A stretch of DNA of 64,000 bases from CAWDCV01 sp963728125 (GTDB lineage: Bacteria > Actinomycetota > Actinomycetes > CAWDCV01), in contig CAVSIZ010000018.1 of NCBI GenBank assembly GCA_963728125.1, forward strand, positions 1-64,000, in the 5' to 3' direction. The notes beneath the pieces were generated by a model. That model saw nothing but the letters and a program-made list of their open reading frames with translations. It was not told the origin of the DNA and made no database searches. Within the stretch, counting starts at the first letter, position 1, and every line of letters starts with the position of its first letter. The translations under genes and the position numbers were made by a program. Of this stretch, positions 42,306 through 52,723 are shown in pieces.

Positions 42306-43313
42306 CTACGCGGGGTGCGATTCCGGCCGACCGTCGTCGGCGTGGGGTAGATCAAGGCGGACGTCGACCCGGGCCGCCGGTATGCGCTCTTGCTCGCGGG
42401 CGAGGAGAGTGGCGGCGCGGGCGTCGGCAGCGGTGGGCCGGTTCTGGTCCAAGGCCCGCGGCCACAGGCCGGCATATCGAACGGCGGCGATTTCAGCCGA
42501 ATAGACCAAGGCTTGGCTGACCAGGTAGAGCAGGGCGAACATGCCCGCCACCGTGGCAAAACTGCCGTAGACGAGCCCGGCCCTGCTCACCAATCTCGCC
42601 AACAACGGTGGCCCGAAGCTGAGCACCACGGTCACCGTCGCGGCGCCGAGAGCGGCGCTGGGCCAGATCGCACGCAACGGAGCGGGTCGCGACAGCAGCA
42701 GCCTGGCGCCGAGCAGCAGGACGGTGAAGATGATCAGTGCCGATCCGAGCCCCGCGATGGCGCGCTCCGCTCCCAACAGGCCGGGCAGTGCCGTGACCGC
42801 CACCGTGAGCGCGCCGACCGCCAGTGCCCCGAGCAGCAACGTCAACAGCATCACGAACACCCGGACGTAGCGGGAGAAGAACCCGGCACGAAGCCGTCGC
42901 GGAACGGCGGCGACGTTGTTCAGCGTCTGGTAGGCGGAGAAGACGACGCCGGTTCCGGCGAAGACTAGGCCGATCAGACCGGCGATGAACGCAACAGTCG
43001 ACGTCGGCAAGGTCGTCACCGACTGCTCAACCGTGGATTGCAGCGCCGGCGGAACGATCTCATTGATAAGGCGCTGTCGCAGCTCAGAGTTCTCGGTCAA
43101 CACCTGCGACAGCAGCGCCACTCCGAGCAGCAGCAGCGGGAAGATGCTGAGAAAGCCGTAATAGGTGATCAGCGCGGCCTCGCGTCCGCCGTCGTCGTCC
43201 CCGTACTTCTTGATCACCGCAAAGGGAAATCCCAGCACGCCGTGCCGGCGCTGCACGCCATCCGCCCAGTCGAGCACCCGTTTCCCCAGCGTGGTCAGGC
43301 TCGCGACGTGCAT
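42306..43313 (-). CDS. YihY/BrkB family membrane protein
   Basis: The 335-residue product has the YihY signature near the N-terminus (DGGREAALITYYGFLSIFPLLLLGVAL) and five or six further hydrophobic segments ending with YGSFATVAGMFALLYLVSQALVYSAEI. The C-terminal 60 residues are hydrophilic. The family was once called ribonuclease BN but is an integral membrane protein of unknown transport role. It follows the lipid kinase by 8 bp. Confidence 0.88.
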   Translation of the reverse strand: MHVASLTTLGKRVLDWADGVQRRHGVLGFPFAVIKKYGDDDGGREAALITYYGFLSIFPLLLLGVALLSQVLTENSELRQRLINEIVPPALQSTVEQSVTTLPTSTVAFIAGLIGLVFAGTGVVFSAYQTLNNVAAVPRRLRAGFFSRYVRVFVMLLTLLLGALAVGALTVAVTALPGLLGAERAIAGLGSALIIFTVLLLGARLLLSRPAPLRAIWPSAALGAATVTVVLSFGPPLLARLVSRAGLVYGSFATVAGMFALLYLVSQALVYSAEIAAVRYAGLWPRALDQNRPTAADARAATLLAREQERIPAARVDVRLDLPHADDGRPESHPA

Positions 43314-43321
43314 GCCCGCAG

Positions 43322-44674
43322 TCAGGGTTCGATCGTGACGGGACGGCCCGCCGCGGTCTGCAGCAAGGCCCGGACCGTCGCCCAGCCGGGGGTCGCAACC
43401 AGCGCAGCCGGCGAGTATCCGGGCGCATGCCGCGGAATGCGCACCCGCAGAGCCCCGGGCACGATACGGAAGCGCAGCGGCGGATCCAGCACCATCGCTT
43501 CGCCGTCGATGCCGATCTCGATCGGCCCGCCCGACCCTACTTCGAAGCTGGTGTTACTCCACTCCAACCAGCCCTGCGGGCGGCGCCGAGGATGGTTGCG
43601 ATGTGTTCTGGCGAAGGCCAAAGCCTCGTGGGCCGACTGGAATCGAGCGGCGACGATCCCGAGGGTTCCCGCATCGAGCCTGCGACGCGAGCCGAAGCCT
43701 TCCGCCCGACCGAGCTCGTAGCGGTCGTTCGAGACCAAGATCAGGTGGGCGGACTCGTGCTCGGTGCCGTCCGGGCCGGTGAAGCGCAGATCGAACGGCA
43801 CCGCCTTCGGTCCGAGCATGGACGGCAGCAGGTCGAGCGCGGTTCCCACCTTGCGATTGCGGTACTCCGTGGATTGCACGATCTTGGCGTACAGGCCAGC
43901 CGTGGCGTTGTTGACGAAGACGCGATCACCGAGGAATCCGAGGTCGATGCGACGTTCCACCGCCTCCCCGAATGCATCGAGAGCGGCGACAACATCGTCC
44001 CGGTCCAACCCCAGGTCCATCGCCAGGTGATTGCGAGTGCCGGCGGGAATGCACACGAAGGCCACATCGTGGCGAGCGGCGACGGCGGCGGCGAGAGCCT
44101 GAGAGCCGTCTCCGCCCGCCATCCCGATCACGTCTGCTCCAGCAGCTATCGCGTCCTCGGCGAGCTTCGTCAGATCCTCACCCGGCGCCAGGACGACGGG
44201 TTCGATGCCGCGTTCACGCGCCTCCTGGACCAGTCGGTAGCGCTCGACTTTGCCGCCACCGGATTTCGGATTCATCAGGAGGACACCTCGTCGCGCCGGC
44301 CCCACGGGCGTACCGGGGGTGGGCCCGCTCTTCAATGACTTGATGTCCCGCGCCAGTGCGTGCCGGGTGGCGGCGGTGGCGAGCGCGATGACTGCGACCA
44401 TCACGACCAACAGCCACATGCTGGCCTCGCCGGTCAAGAGGATCGCGCCCGCAACGAGGATGAGCACCGCGAGGGCGAGCGCCAGCAGCCGGCGCACGCC
44501 TGTCCGCGTAATGGCGTACGCCGCGGCCGCGATCGCGCCGGCGAGGCATATGACGGTGCCGAGGAGCCGGGGCAGGTTATCGACGAGCACCAGCACGACG
44601 AGGCCGAACGTCGCGACAATCGCGAGCAAGGCCACGATCGCGCTGATTCGGCGCGTTGTTGACACAGACTGCAT
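43322..44674 (-). CDS. Diacylglycerol/lipid kinase with N-terminal membrane domain
   Basis: The 450-residue protein has four membrane segments in the first ~110 residues, then a DAGK catalytic domain: LLMNPKSGGGKVER (nucleotide loop), GMAGGDGSQALA (the GGDGS motif), IPAGTRNHLAMDLG and IEIGIDGEAM near the C-terminus. It phosphorylates a membrane lipid such as diacylglycerol. It is divergent from a PAP2 phosphatase gene, so opposing lipid phosphorylation and dephosphorylation steps lie side by side. Confidence 0.88.
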   Translation of the reverse strand: MQSVSTTRRISAIVALLAIVATFGLVVLVLVDNLPRLLGTVICLAGAIAAAAYAITRTGVRRLLALALAVLILVAGAILLTGEASMWLLVVMVAVIALATAATRHALARDIKSLKSGPTPGTPVGPARRGVLLMNPKSGGGKVERYRLVQEARERGIEPVVLAPGEDLTKLAEDAIAAGADVIGMAGGDGSQALAAAVAARHDVAFVCIPAGTRNHLAMDLGLDRDDVVAALDAFGEAVERRIDLGFLGDRVFVNNATAGLYAKIVQSTEYRNRKVGTALDLLPSMLGPKAVPFDLRFTGPDGTEHESAHLILVSNDRYELGRAEGFGSRRRLDAGTLGIVAARFQSAHEALAFARTHRNHPRRRPQGWLEWSNTSFEVGSGGPIEIGIDGEAMVLDPPLRFRIVPGALRVRIPRHAPGYSPAALVATPGWATVRALLQTAAGRPVTIEP

Positions 44675-44707
44675 GGCGCCCCCCGAGTGAACCGTAGGAT
44701 CCTCGCC

Positions 44708-45355
44708 ATGTCTGGGCCTGGTGACAAGCCTCCCATCACGGTTGGCGATGCGCTCGCGGAGCAGGTCGAGGTCCGGCGCGGGCCGGCCTCACCGTGGGTC
44801 GAGGCGCTCCACGAGTTCGGCGCGGTGGATCGAGCCGTCTACGAGGCTGTCGCCCGGACGCCAACGGAGAGGCTGGACGGCCCGATGCGGCGGTTGTCCG
44901 AGGCCGCCAACTACTCGCGGCTGTGGCTCGGACTGGCCGGGGTCATGGCGCTGCTGGGCGGCCAGCACGGTCGGCGGGCGGCGCTCGAAGGCGTCGTGTC
45001 GATAGCTGTCACGTCGGCGACAGTCAATCTCGGGATCAAGAAGGTGCACCGGCGCCGCCGGCCGCAGCGCTCGACAGAACAGGCGTTTCCAGGACGACAC
45101 GTACCCATGCCGAAGTCGACGTCGTTCCCGTCTGGCCATGCTGCATCGGCGTTCGCGTTCGCCTACTCCGTCGGCCGACACGTGCCCGCGCTCGCACTGC
45201 CGATGCGGGTGTTGGCGCTCGGCGTTGCCTACTCGCGGGTGCACATCGGCGTGCACTATCCGGGCGATGTGTCCGTTGGCTCCATCATCGGCGCCGGAAC
45301 GGGCGCCATCGTCGCCGGCGTCTTCGATCGCCTCCCATCGAGGTCGTCGTCTTGA
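44708..45355 (+). CDS. PAP2-family lipid phosphatase
   Basis: From the ATG at 44708 (AGGA 8 nt upstream) the protein has 215 residues. The three PAP2 motifs are present: KKVHRRRRP, PSGHAAS and SRVHIGVHYPGDV. Several membrane segments surround them. It should remove phosphate from a polyprenyl or phosphatidyl lipid. It faces the lipid kinase gene with 33 bp between starts. Confidence 0.9.
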   Translation: MSGPGDKPPITVGDALAEQVEVRRGPASPWVEALHEFGAVDRAVYEAVARTPTERLDGPMRRLSEAANYSRLWLGLAGVMALLGGQHGRRAALEGVVSIAVTSATVNLGIKKVHRRRRPQRSTEQAFPGRHVPMPKSTSFPSGHAASAFAFAYSVGRHVPALALPMRVLALGVAYSRVHIGVHYPGDVSVGSIIGAGTGAIVAGVFDRLPSRSSS

Positions 45356-45362
45356 CCGACGC

Positions 45363-46916
45363 CTACGCGAGGCGCGACGTCAGGTGATCACCCACCCGAA
45401 GTGCGTTGGCCATCGCGGTCAGCGCCGGGTTCACGGCTCCGATGCTGGGGAAGAAGCTGGTGTCGACGACATAGAGGTTGTCGACTTCGTGCGCTTTGCA
45501 ATTGGTGTCGAGAACCGAAGTTGCCGGATCGGCCCCGAATCGCACGGTGCCGGCCTGATGGGCGCAGCCCGCGACCGGAATGTCGTTCTTCATGTAGGCA
45601 TCGCGCGGAATCAAGTGATGTGGGTGCATGCCCATGTGACTGAGATGCTTCTTCACCCGGTGATAGAGCTGCTCCATCGGCTCTCGGTTGTTCGGGGTGT
45701 AGCTCAGGACGACATTGCCGTCGTCGGCCAGAGTCACGCGGTTCTCGGGGTGCGGCAGGTCCTCAGTGGAGAGCCAGAAGTCCACCGCATGCTCGGCCAC
45801 CTCGCCGAGCGCGAACGTCGGCGCCAACTTCGTTTCGATGGGCTTCTCACCTCGGTACATCGGCGCCGACGACTTGCCCACCATCTGCACGTTGCCCATG
45901 GGATAGTCGAAATCGTCGTCGCCGAAGTAGTAGTCATTCATTCCGAGGGTTTTTTGAAAGCGGGTGTCGTTCTTCTCCATGGAGACCGCGAGGAAGGCGC
46001 GGCTGTTGTGGAACACGTAGTTGCGCCCGACCTGATCGGAGCCGTTGGCGAGCCCGCCCGGGTGCTGGTCGTTGGCGCTGGCGAGCAGCAGCTTCGCCGA
46101 GTTGGCCGCACCTGCGGACACAACAACGACCGACCCGGTGAAGCGCTGCTCCGCACCGTCGACGTCGGCGACGACCGAGGTGACCGTCCGCCCGGTCGGG
46201 TCAGTCTCCAGTCGTCGCACGGTGGTGTTGCGCAGGAGGGTGACGTTGTCGTGGGTTAGCGCGGGGCGTACCGCAATCACGTCGGCGTCGCACTTGGCGT
46301 GCAGCAGGCAGGCAAACCCGTCGCAGGTCGCGGTCCGGATGCAGGGGCTGAACGCCGGGTTCGCCTCGTCGAGCATGATCCCGCACGGAGCATGGAAGGG
46401 GTGCAGGCCGACCTGGGCGAGGTCGTCGAACAGCCGTTGGATGCGTGGCTCGTGGGATACCGGCGGGAACGGGTACGGCGCTGTGGCCGGCGGGTCGGTG
46501 GGGTCCTCTCCACGGGCGCCGTGCACCTGGTACAGCTGCTCGGCCTGGGTGTAGTACGGCTCCAGGTCGGCGTAGCTGATCGGCCATGCCGGTGAGGTTC
46601 CGCCGTGGTGGTGGAGCTCACCGAAGTCCCGCTCCCGCAGCCGATACAGCGCGGCACCGTAGAACTTCGTGGCTCCGCCGACGAAGTAGTGGATCTGTGG
46701 TTGGAATCCCTTGCCCTTCTCGTCGTACCACGTGTCCGGAGAGACGTAGCGGTTGTCGACGAAGACGGCGGTGGCATCCCAGTTCTCGATCTCGCGGGGC
46801 AGCCAGTCGCCGCGTTCGAGGATCAACACCCGCTTGCCGGACGGGGCCAGCCGGTGGGCGAGAGTTCCACCGCCGGCGCCTGACCCGACAATGATCACGT
46901 CGTATTCATCGGCCAT
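45363..46916 (-). CDS. GMC-family flavin oxidoreductase
   Basis: The 517-residue protein has the FAD motif VIIVGSGAGGGTLAHRLA, ERGDWLPRE, GGATKFYGAALYRLRE (PS00623-like), a Cys-rich bacterial insertion (CIRTATCDGFACLLHAKCDAD), SVVVVSAGAANSAKLLL, and the C-terminal catalytic pair GCAHQAGTVRFG (His) and SIGAVNPALTAMANALR (Asn). Substrate is an alcohol or sugar of unknown identity. GGAG precedes the ATG. It is the last gene of the run cydA-cydB-GH15-NDH2-GMC. Confidence 0.9.
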   Translation of the reverse strand: MADEYDVIIVGSGAGGGTLAHRLAPSGKRVLILERGDWLPREIENWDATAVFVDNRYVSPDTWYDEKGKGFQPQIHYFVGGATKFYGAALYRLRERDFGELHHHGGTSPAWPISYADLEPYYTQAEQLYQVHGARGEDPTDPPATAPYPFPPVSHEPRIQRLFDDLAQVGLHPFHAPCGIMLDEANPAFSPCIRTATCDGFACLLHAKCDADVIAVRPALTHDNVTLLRNTTVRRLETDPTGRTVTSVVADVDGAEQRFTGSVVVVSAGAANSAKLLLASANDQHPGGLANGSDQVGRNYVFHNSRAFLAVSMEKNDTRFQKTLGMNDYYFGDDDFDYPMGNVQMVGKSSAPMYRGEKPIETKLAPTFALGEVAEHAVDFWLSTEDLPHPENRVTLADDGNVVLSYTPNNREPMEQLYHRVKKHLSHMGMHPHHLIPRDAYMKNDIPVAGCAHQAGTVRFGADPATSVLDTNCKAHEVDNLYVVDTSFFPSIGAVNPALTAMANALRVGDHLTSRLA

Positions 46917-46926
46917 GGCTATCTCC

Positions 46927-48280
46927 TCACGCGGGTGCGCTGGTGTCGGCGGGTTTCGGGCGGTCCAGGTTGATGTGGGGGACGTCCTCGTCGTCTCCGC
47001 CCCAGGCGATCCGCCGGGGAGCGGTCGACGCCTCGATGATGGCGGCGTGGTCGCGGTCGAAGTAGTCCCAGGCCCAGGTCAGGAACGCATCGGCCTTGCT
47101 GTGGGTACCGCTCAGGAGCATCGCGTGTACACCGAGCCAGGCCGAGAAGGCGAGCGGGCCTTCGACCTGATGCCGATGCTTTCCGACCTCGGCGACGGCG
47201 GCGTTGCGACCGATCATCGCCATGATGCCCTTGTCCTTGTACTTGAAGGGCTTGGTCGACTCATGCCGAAGCTCACGCAGGATGTTCTCGGCCGCCCACC
47301 GCCCCGACTGCTGCGCCACCGAGCCCAGCTGCGGCAACGTCGGCACGTCGTCGGTCCCCCGAGGGAATGTTCGCAACGTCGCCCACCGCGTACACACCCG
47401 GGTAGCCATCGACGGTCAGGTCCGATTGGACGTCGAGTCGCCCCCCGCGTCCGGGGGCCGGCCCGGCCGTTTGCGTGACCGCCGAGGCCGATTCCCCTCC
47501 GCCCCACACCACGGTTCGAGCCGGGATCATGCTGTTGTCGTCGAATTCCACGCGATCGGGGTGAACGGCGGTGACACCGACCTCCAGCTTGACGTCCGCC
47601 CCGGCCTCGGTCAGCTTGCGTAGGGCGTAGTCGTGAGCCTTGCTCGAGAACTGTCCGAGCAGCATCGGTGACCGGTCGACGATCGTGATCTGTCCGACAG
47701 GATCGAGGCGGCCGGTGCTTTGCAGCGCCTGCATCAATTCGGCCAACGCGCCGGTGGTCTCGACTCCGGTGGGTCCTCCACCCACCACCACGACATCGAG
47801 CGCTCCCGGTTCACCGGGGCCGTCACTGTCGATCGCTTCCTGCAGCAGCTGCTGCAGGTGCAATCGCAGCCGCTCCGCGTCGGCCACCGAGTAGAGCGGG
47901 AACGCGTGCTCGGCGGCCCCGGGCACGCCGAAGAAATTCGGCCGAGCGCCCGCAGCCATCACCAGGTACGACCCCGTCAGCGTCTCGCCGTCCGACAGCA
48001 CCAGGCTGCGTTCGGAGAGCTTGGCGGCCGACACATCCGCGGTCACCAATGTCACCGTCGGATGGTCTACGAAGATCGCCCGGTGCGGTCTGGCGATGTC
48101 CTCGGCGGGAAGCTGCGAACTTGCCACTTGGTAGAGCAATGGCTGGAACTGGTGGTAATCGTTGCGGTCCACCAAGACCACATCGATCCCCTCGTCGCCG
48201 AGCTTTTGCGCACACGCGACGCCGGCCAGTCCACCGCCCAGGATGAGCACGCGGGCGGCCGTCGTGTCAGTCACGTTCAC
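46927..48280 (-). CDS. NADH dehydrogenase-like FAD/NAD(P) oxidoreductase (NDH-2 type), frame broken once
   Basis: The first part (GTG at 48280) has ILGGGLAGVACAQKL (FAD), YHQFQPLLYQVAS (NDH-2 signature), VVVGGGPTGVETTGALAEL (NADH), and YPGVYAVGDVANIP. A C5 run at 47356-47360 then shifts the frame by +1; after removing one base the protein runs on through GTDDVPTLPQLGSVAQQSG and a C-terminal membrane-binding region with FSAWLGVHAMLLSG to the stop at 46927. About 450 residues in total. NDH-2 oxidises NADH and reduces quinone without pumping protons, which fits with the neighbouring cytochrome bd genes. Confidence 0.82.
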
Positions 48281-50142
48281 TGCAGTGACAGCTCCTCGAG
48301 TCGGTCGGCCAGGATGATCCGTCCGGCGGCTTCGATCAGGGCAAGGTGGGAGAACGCCTGCGGGTAGTTACCCAGGTGGCGGGCCCGCTCCACCTCGAAC
48401 TCCTCGGCGTAGAGGCCGAGGGGTGAGGCGATCGGTAGCAGGCGTTCCATGAGGTCGGTCGCTCGGCGCATCTCACCGACCATGGTGAGCGCGGACACGA
48501 GCCAGAACGAGCAGATGAGGAAGGTCCCCTCCTTCCCGGACAATCCGTCGTCGGTCTCGTCGGTGACGTACCGCAACACGAAGCCGTTCTCGGACAGCTC
48601 CGAGGCGATGACCTCGACGGTGTTCTTCATTCGCTCATCGGTGCCAGGCAGGAAACCGAACAGGGGCGCGAGGAGGGTGGAGGCGTCGAGCGCGTCGGTG
48701 TCGTAGTGCTGCCGGAGGACACCACGGTCGCTGACGCCGTGTTCGAGGATGTCGGCGTGGATCTCTTCGGCAGCCTCGCTCCACGTCTTCTCGAGCTTGG
48801 GATCGTTGCGGATCGCCGCCAGCTTGGCGGCCCGGTCCAACGCCACCCAGCCCATCAATTTGGACGACACGTAGTGCTGCGGCTTCCCGCGAGCCTCCCA
48901 GATCCCCTGGTCCGGTTCGCGCCAGGTCGCCATGGCTCCGGCTGCCTGCGATTCCACCAGCGGCCACAAGCGTCGCGGCAGGCGCTTGCTGCGGCGCGTG
49001 TGCAGGAGCAGAGAGTCGAGTACGGCGCCGTAGACGTCGTTCTGACGCTGGTCGAACGCACCGTTCCCGATGCGTACCGGGTGGGCGCCCTCGTATCCGG
49101 ACAGCTCATCCCGCGTCGACTCTGTGAGGTCACGGCGGCCGTCGATGCCGTACATGATTTGGAGGCTGCCGTCTTCGGTGGGTTCGACATCGGCGACGAA
49201 TTGCATGAACTCGTCGGCCTCCCAATCCAGGTTGAGATAGTGCAGCGCCTGGAGCGTGAAGGTGCTGTCGCGCATCCAGGTGTACCGGTAGTCCCAATTG
49301 CGCTCGCCGCCGGGCGTTTCTGGCAACGAGGTGGTCAGTGCTGCGACGGTGGCGCCGGTGGGCATGTACGTCAGGCCCTTGACCGTGAGCGCCGACCGCT
49401 CCACCGGATGCCGCAGCGAGTGGTCGGGGATGCGGGCCCGCGCGAGCCAGTTCCGCCAGAACCGAACGGTGGCGTCGATGCGCGCCGCGGCGTCGTCTAC
49501 GTTGGTTGGTGAAGTGAACCCGTCAGCCCACGACAGCGCGCAAAAGGCTCGCTCCCCCTTCGACAGCACGTGCCGGCCGCGCGCGGAGCTGCCCTCGATC
49601 CCCAGCAACAGATCGGTGGTCAGCCGAAACGTCTGTCCGGCCCCGGAAGCGTCCGCCGAGTGCGCGTCATGGCCGACCATGGTCCAGTCGGCCGGCGCAC
49701 GGCCGTAGTCGAACGCCGGTTCGCACACGAGTTCGACCTCGACGGTTCCCTCGAGGCACTCGACGGTCCGCACCAGCAGATGGTCGGCATCGTCGTCCGC
49801 CGGTGGCCGGGTGTGCGGGGTGACCACGTCCGGCCCCTGCCGCGGTCCCATCGTCAGCGCGTCCCGTACCACGATCCAGCCACCTGGGGTGTGCCAGGTG
49901 GTGGTGAGGACATTGGTGCCCGGCACATAGGTGCGCGCAGTGGGGACGTTGATGCCGTACGGCCCGAGGCGGAAGGATCCCGCACCGCGGTCGAGAAGAT
50001 TCCCGAACGAGCTCGGCGAGTCGAACGAGGGGATGCACAGCCAGTCGACCGAGCCGTCCGGTGCGACCAGCGCTCCGGTGTGGCAGTTCGACAGGAACGC
50101 GTAGTCGGCGATCGGTGGGAACGGCGACGTAGACAGACTCAT
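48277..50142 (-). CDS. Glycoside hydrolase family 15 protein (glucoamylase/trehalase-like)
   Basis: The ATG at 50142 is chosen because GAAGGAG lies 9 nt upstream; the product has 621 residues. The N-terminal domain starts IADYAFLSNCHTGALVAPDGSVDWLCIPSFDSP, shown in short here as DGSVDWLCIPSFDSPSSF, and the (alpha/alpha)6 domain begins around residue 270 with RNWDYRYTWMRDSTFTLQAL, the GH15 active-site block. No signal peptide. Actinobacterial cytoplasmic GH15 enzymes often hydrolyse trehalose or act on maltodextrins; substrate is not certain. It overlaps the NDH2 gene start by 4 bp and follows cydB by 14 bp. Confidence 0.88.
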   Translation of the reverse strand: MSLSTSPFPPIADYAFLSNCHTGALVAPDGSVDWLCIPSFDSPSSFGNLLDRGAGSFRLGPYGINVPTARTYVPGTNVLTTTWHTPGGWIVVRDALTMGPRQGPDVVTPHTRPPADDDADHLLVRTVECLEGTVEVELVCEPAFDYGRAPADWTMVGHDAHSADASGAGQTFRLTTDLLLGIEGSSARGRHVLSKGERAFCALSWADGFTSPTNVDDAAARIDATVRFWRNWLARARIPDHSLRHPVERSALTVKGLTYMPTGATVAALTTSLPETPGGERNWDYRYTWMRDSTFTLQALHYLNLDWEADEFMQFVADVEPTEDGSLQIMYGIDGRRDLTESTRDELSGYEGAHPVRIGNGAFDQRQNDVYGAVLDSLLLHTRRSKRLPRRLWPLVESQAAGAMATWREPDQGIWEARGKPQHYVSSKLMGWVALDRAAKLAAIRNDPKLEKTWSEAAEEIHADILEHGVSDRGVLRQHYDTDALDASTLLAPLFGFLPGTDERMKNTVEVIASELSENGFVLRYVTDETDDGLSGKEGTFLICSFWLVSALTMVGEMRRATDLMERLLPIASPLGLYAEEFEVERARHLGNYPQAFSHLALIEAAGRIILADRLEELSLQ

Positions 50143-50156
50143 ATTCCGGAACTCCT

Positions 50157-51218
50157 TCACTCCTGGGTTGAACTCACGCGTCGCGATTGCCCGGCATCGG
50201 GATCACCGACGTCGGGAACGCCTTCTTCGGGGAGGAGCCCCCGCTGGTCGAGCACGTAGAGCAGCACGAACCCCGGCACGACGATCACCAGGGCGAGGAC
50301 GACGACGGCGAGCACGGCGGTGAGGGTGCCGGACGGGGACGCCGCGTCGGCGAAGGTGAGGCTCTCGGGCAAGATGTACGGCCACTGCGCCACCCCCCAC
50401 GACACCACGGCAGCAGCGATCGCGACCAGGGCGAGCGCCCTGGCGCCGCGAGCAGCGCCGCGAACGAGCAGCACCAAAGCAGCGGCGCCGCATAGGCCGC
50501 TGAGGATCGCGACGGGCAGGGCGCGCGAGGTAAGACCGTCGAACAGGTAGTTCGCATCGGCACGGAGAACGAATGCCCCAGCGGCGGCGATTCCGGCCAC
50601 GACGACTGCGGAAACAACCGCCCGGCGACGGAAGTACTCGGCCATCTCGTTGTCGGCCAGACGCCGGGCATCCCACACGAGATAGACCGCCGCCAGATAG
50701 GCGACCGCGGCGATGGCCAGAACCCCGCCAAGGATGGATGTCGGGTTGATCCAGCTGTCGACCGGATCCCCCGCCTCGCCACCGGCCGGAACTCGTCCAG
50801 AGGCGATCCCGCCTGCGATTGCTCCCATGCAGTACGGCACCAGAACCGAGGAGATAGCGAACCCGCCTCCGAAGATGCGGCGGGTCCGAGTGGTGTCGAC
50901 CACCTTGCGGAACGCGAAGCTCGCGCCGCGCAACACGATGCCCAGGGCAGCGATCATCAGCGGAACGAACAGCGTCAACGTGATCGAGGCGTACGCCTCC
51001 GGGAACGACGTCCAGGTGATGACGAAGATGAAGATCAACCAGACATGGTTCGCTTCCCACACCGGTCCGATCGAGTGCTCGATCAACGCGCGCGGACGCG
51101 CGCCCTGCTCGGGCCCGCCCGCCGTCAGGTCCCAGAAGCCGGCCCCGAAATCGGCTCCTCCGAACACCGCGTACGCCACCACCGCCAGCAGCAGGACCAC
51201 GGCTACCGCGGTACTCAC
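50157..51218 (-). CDS. cydB: Cytochrome bd ubiquinol oxidase subunit II
   Basis: From the GTG at 51218 (overlapping the cydA stop) the protein has 353 residues with eight or nine membrane segments. The start VVAYAVFGGADFGAGFWDL is the CydB hallmark, followed by GPVWEANHVWLIF and FPEAYASITLTLFVPLM. It forms the bd oxidase with CydA and supports respiration at low oxygen. The frame is intact. Confidence 0.92.
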   Translation of the reverse strand: MSTAVAVVLLLAVVAYAVFGGADFGAGFWDLTAGGPEQGARPRALIEHSIGPVWEANHVWLIFIFVITWTSFPEAYASITLTLFVPLMIAALGIVLRGASFAFRKVVDTTRTRRIFGGGFAISSVLVPYCMGAIAGGIASGRVPAGGEAGDPVDSWINPTSILGGVLAIAAVAYLAAVYLVWDARRLADNEMAEYFRRRAVVSAVVVAGIAAAGAFVLRADANYLFDGLTSRALPVAILSGLCGAAALVLLVRGAARGARALALVAIAAAVVSWGVAQWPYILPESLTFADAASPSGTLTAVLAVVVLALVIVVPGFVLLYVLDQRGLLPEEGVPDVGDPDAGQSRRVSSTQE

Positions 51219-52667
51219 CGCACTGCCTTCTCCTGCGCCGGAGAGGCTTCCGCGGCCGGCGCGCTCGGTGCATAGGGCGCATCGTGATCGACGAAGCCGC
51301 CGGCTCTGCGGAACCGTCGACTCATTCCGCGCAGGACCAGGATCGTCGTGGTGCCCTACCACCAGATACAGCACGACGACGGCGACAAACGAGATCCAGA
51401 CCCCGGTGTTGCCGGTGGCCGCATCTTCGACCTTCATGATCTCGTAGACGATCCACGGCTGGCGGCCGACCTCGGTCACGATCCAGCCGGCTTCCATCGC
51501 GATCACGGACGAGGACACCCGAGGCGGCGGCCGCCCACAGGAACAATCTGCTCGCCGGCATCCGGCGCCGAAATATCCAGCTGGCGGCGTACCACACCGA
51601 CAGCAGGAACAGCAGTGTCCCGAGGCCCACCATCACGTCCCACGCGAGATGCACGATGTTGACCTGCCGGACGGTCGGCCGCTCGTCCTCGGGCACCGTG
51701 TCCAAACCTTGCACCACCGTCGCGCGGCCGGTGCTCGGGTCCGAGAGCCACGACGCCAACCCCGGGATCGGGATGCCGCCGCTGACCGTGCCGTCCTCGT
51801 TGAGGCGGCCCAGGATGGTTTCGGGAACGTCGCTGCTCGTGGTGGGCACCAGCTCGATCGCGGCGAACTTGACGGGCTGGTTGTTGTACACCCAGCGCGC
51901 CAGTTGGTCTCCGACACCCATCTGAATCGGCGTCGCGATTGCCGCCACCGTGAACGCAATCGTGAAGCCGAGCCGGTGATAGCGATCGACCCGACCGCGC
52001 AACATGCCCGTGGCGTACACCGAGGCGACGAGGAATCCGCCGACGAGATACGCAGCGACGACCATGTGCGCCGCTTGCAACGGCATCGAGTCGTTGAAGA
52101 TGACTTGGAGGGGGTCGACCTCGACCACTGCGCCATCGTCGTTCTGGGTGAAGCCCGACGGTGCGTTCATCCACGCGTTGGCGGCGACCACCGACACGCT
52201 GCCGAAAATCCCCGCCAGAACAATCGGAACCCCGGTCCAGAAGTGCGCCCACGGCTTGAGCCGACGCCAACCGAAGATGTAGATCGCGATGAAGATCGCT
52301 TCGGTGAAGAAGAACAGCCCTTCGAACGCGAACGGCACGCCGAACGCCTCGCCCCACTGGCCCATGAAGCGCGGCCACAGCAAGCCGAACTCGAAACTGA
52401 GCACGGTGCCGGTCACCGCACCCACCGCGAACGTCACTGCCATGTACTTCGACCAGCGCTGCGCCAGCAGTGAGCGCATCCCGGTCGCCGTGCTTGATCG
52501 CGCGGTAGTTGGCGATCAAGGTCATGAACGGCCCACGACACGCCAAGCGGCACCAGAATGATGTGGAACATCAAGGTAAACGCCATCTGCGCTCGGGCCC
52601 ACGGCACGGGATCCACGGCGGCGGCAAGGGTGACCATGCTGTCGACTGTCGCGATTCCCTCGACCAC
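51215..52667 (-). CDS. cydA: Cytochrome bd ubiquinol oxidase subunit I, frame broken four times
   Basis: The start is the GTG at 52667 with AGGGGGA 6 nt upstream. Canonical CydA sequence continues through four one-base insertions at about 52529, 52471, 51513 and 51350: RAQMAFTLMFHIILVPLGVSWA, then FMTLIANYRAIKHGD, LLAQRWSKYMAVTFAVGAVTG, AANAWMNAPSGF, SSVIAMEAGWIVTEVGRQPW and YEIMKVEDAATGN, ending AQEKAVR with a TGA that overlaps the cydB GTG (excerpts only). Each part is well conserved, so the breaks look like sequencing errors and not decay. Heme ligands His in the first helix and Met in the middle are present. The protein would have about 480 residues. Confidence 0.82.
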
Positions 52668-52723
52668 AGCATTCCCCCTGCGCACGTGCTCGACTACATC
52701 TGGATCGTCAAGCGGGGCTCACG

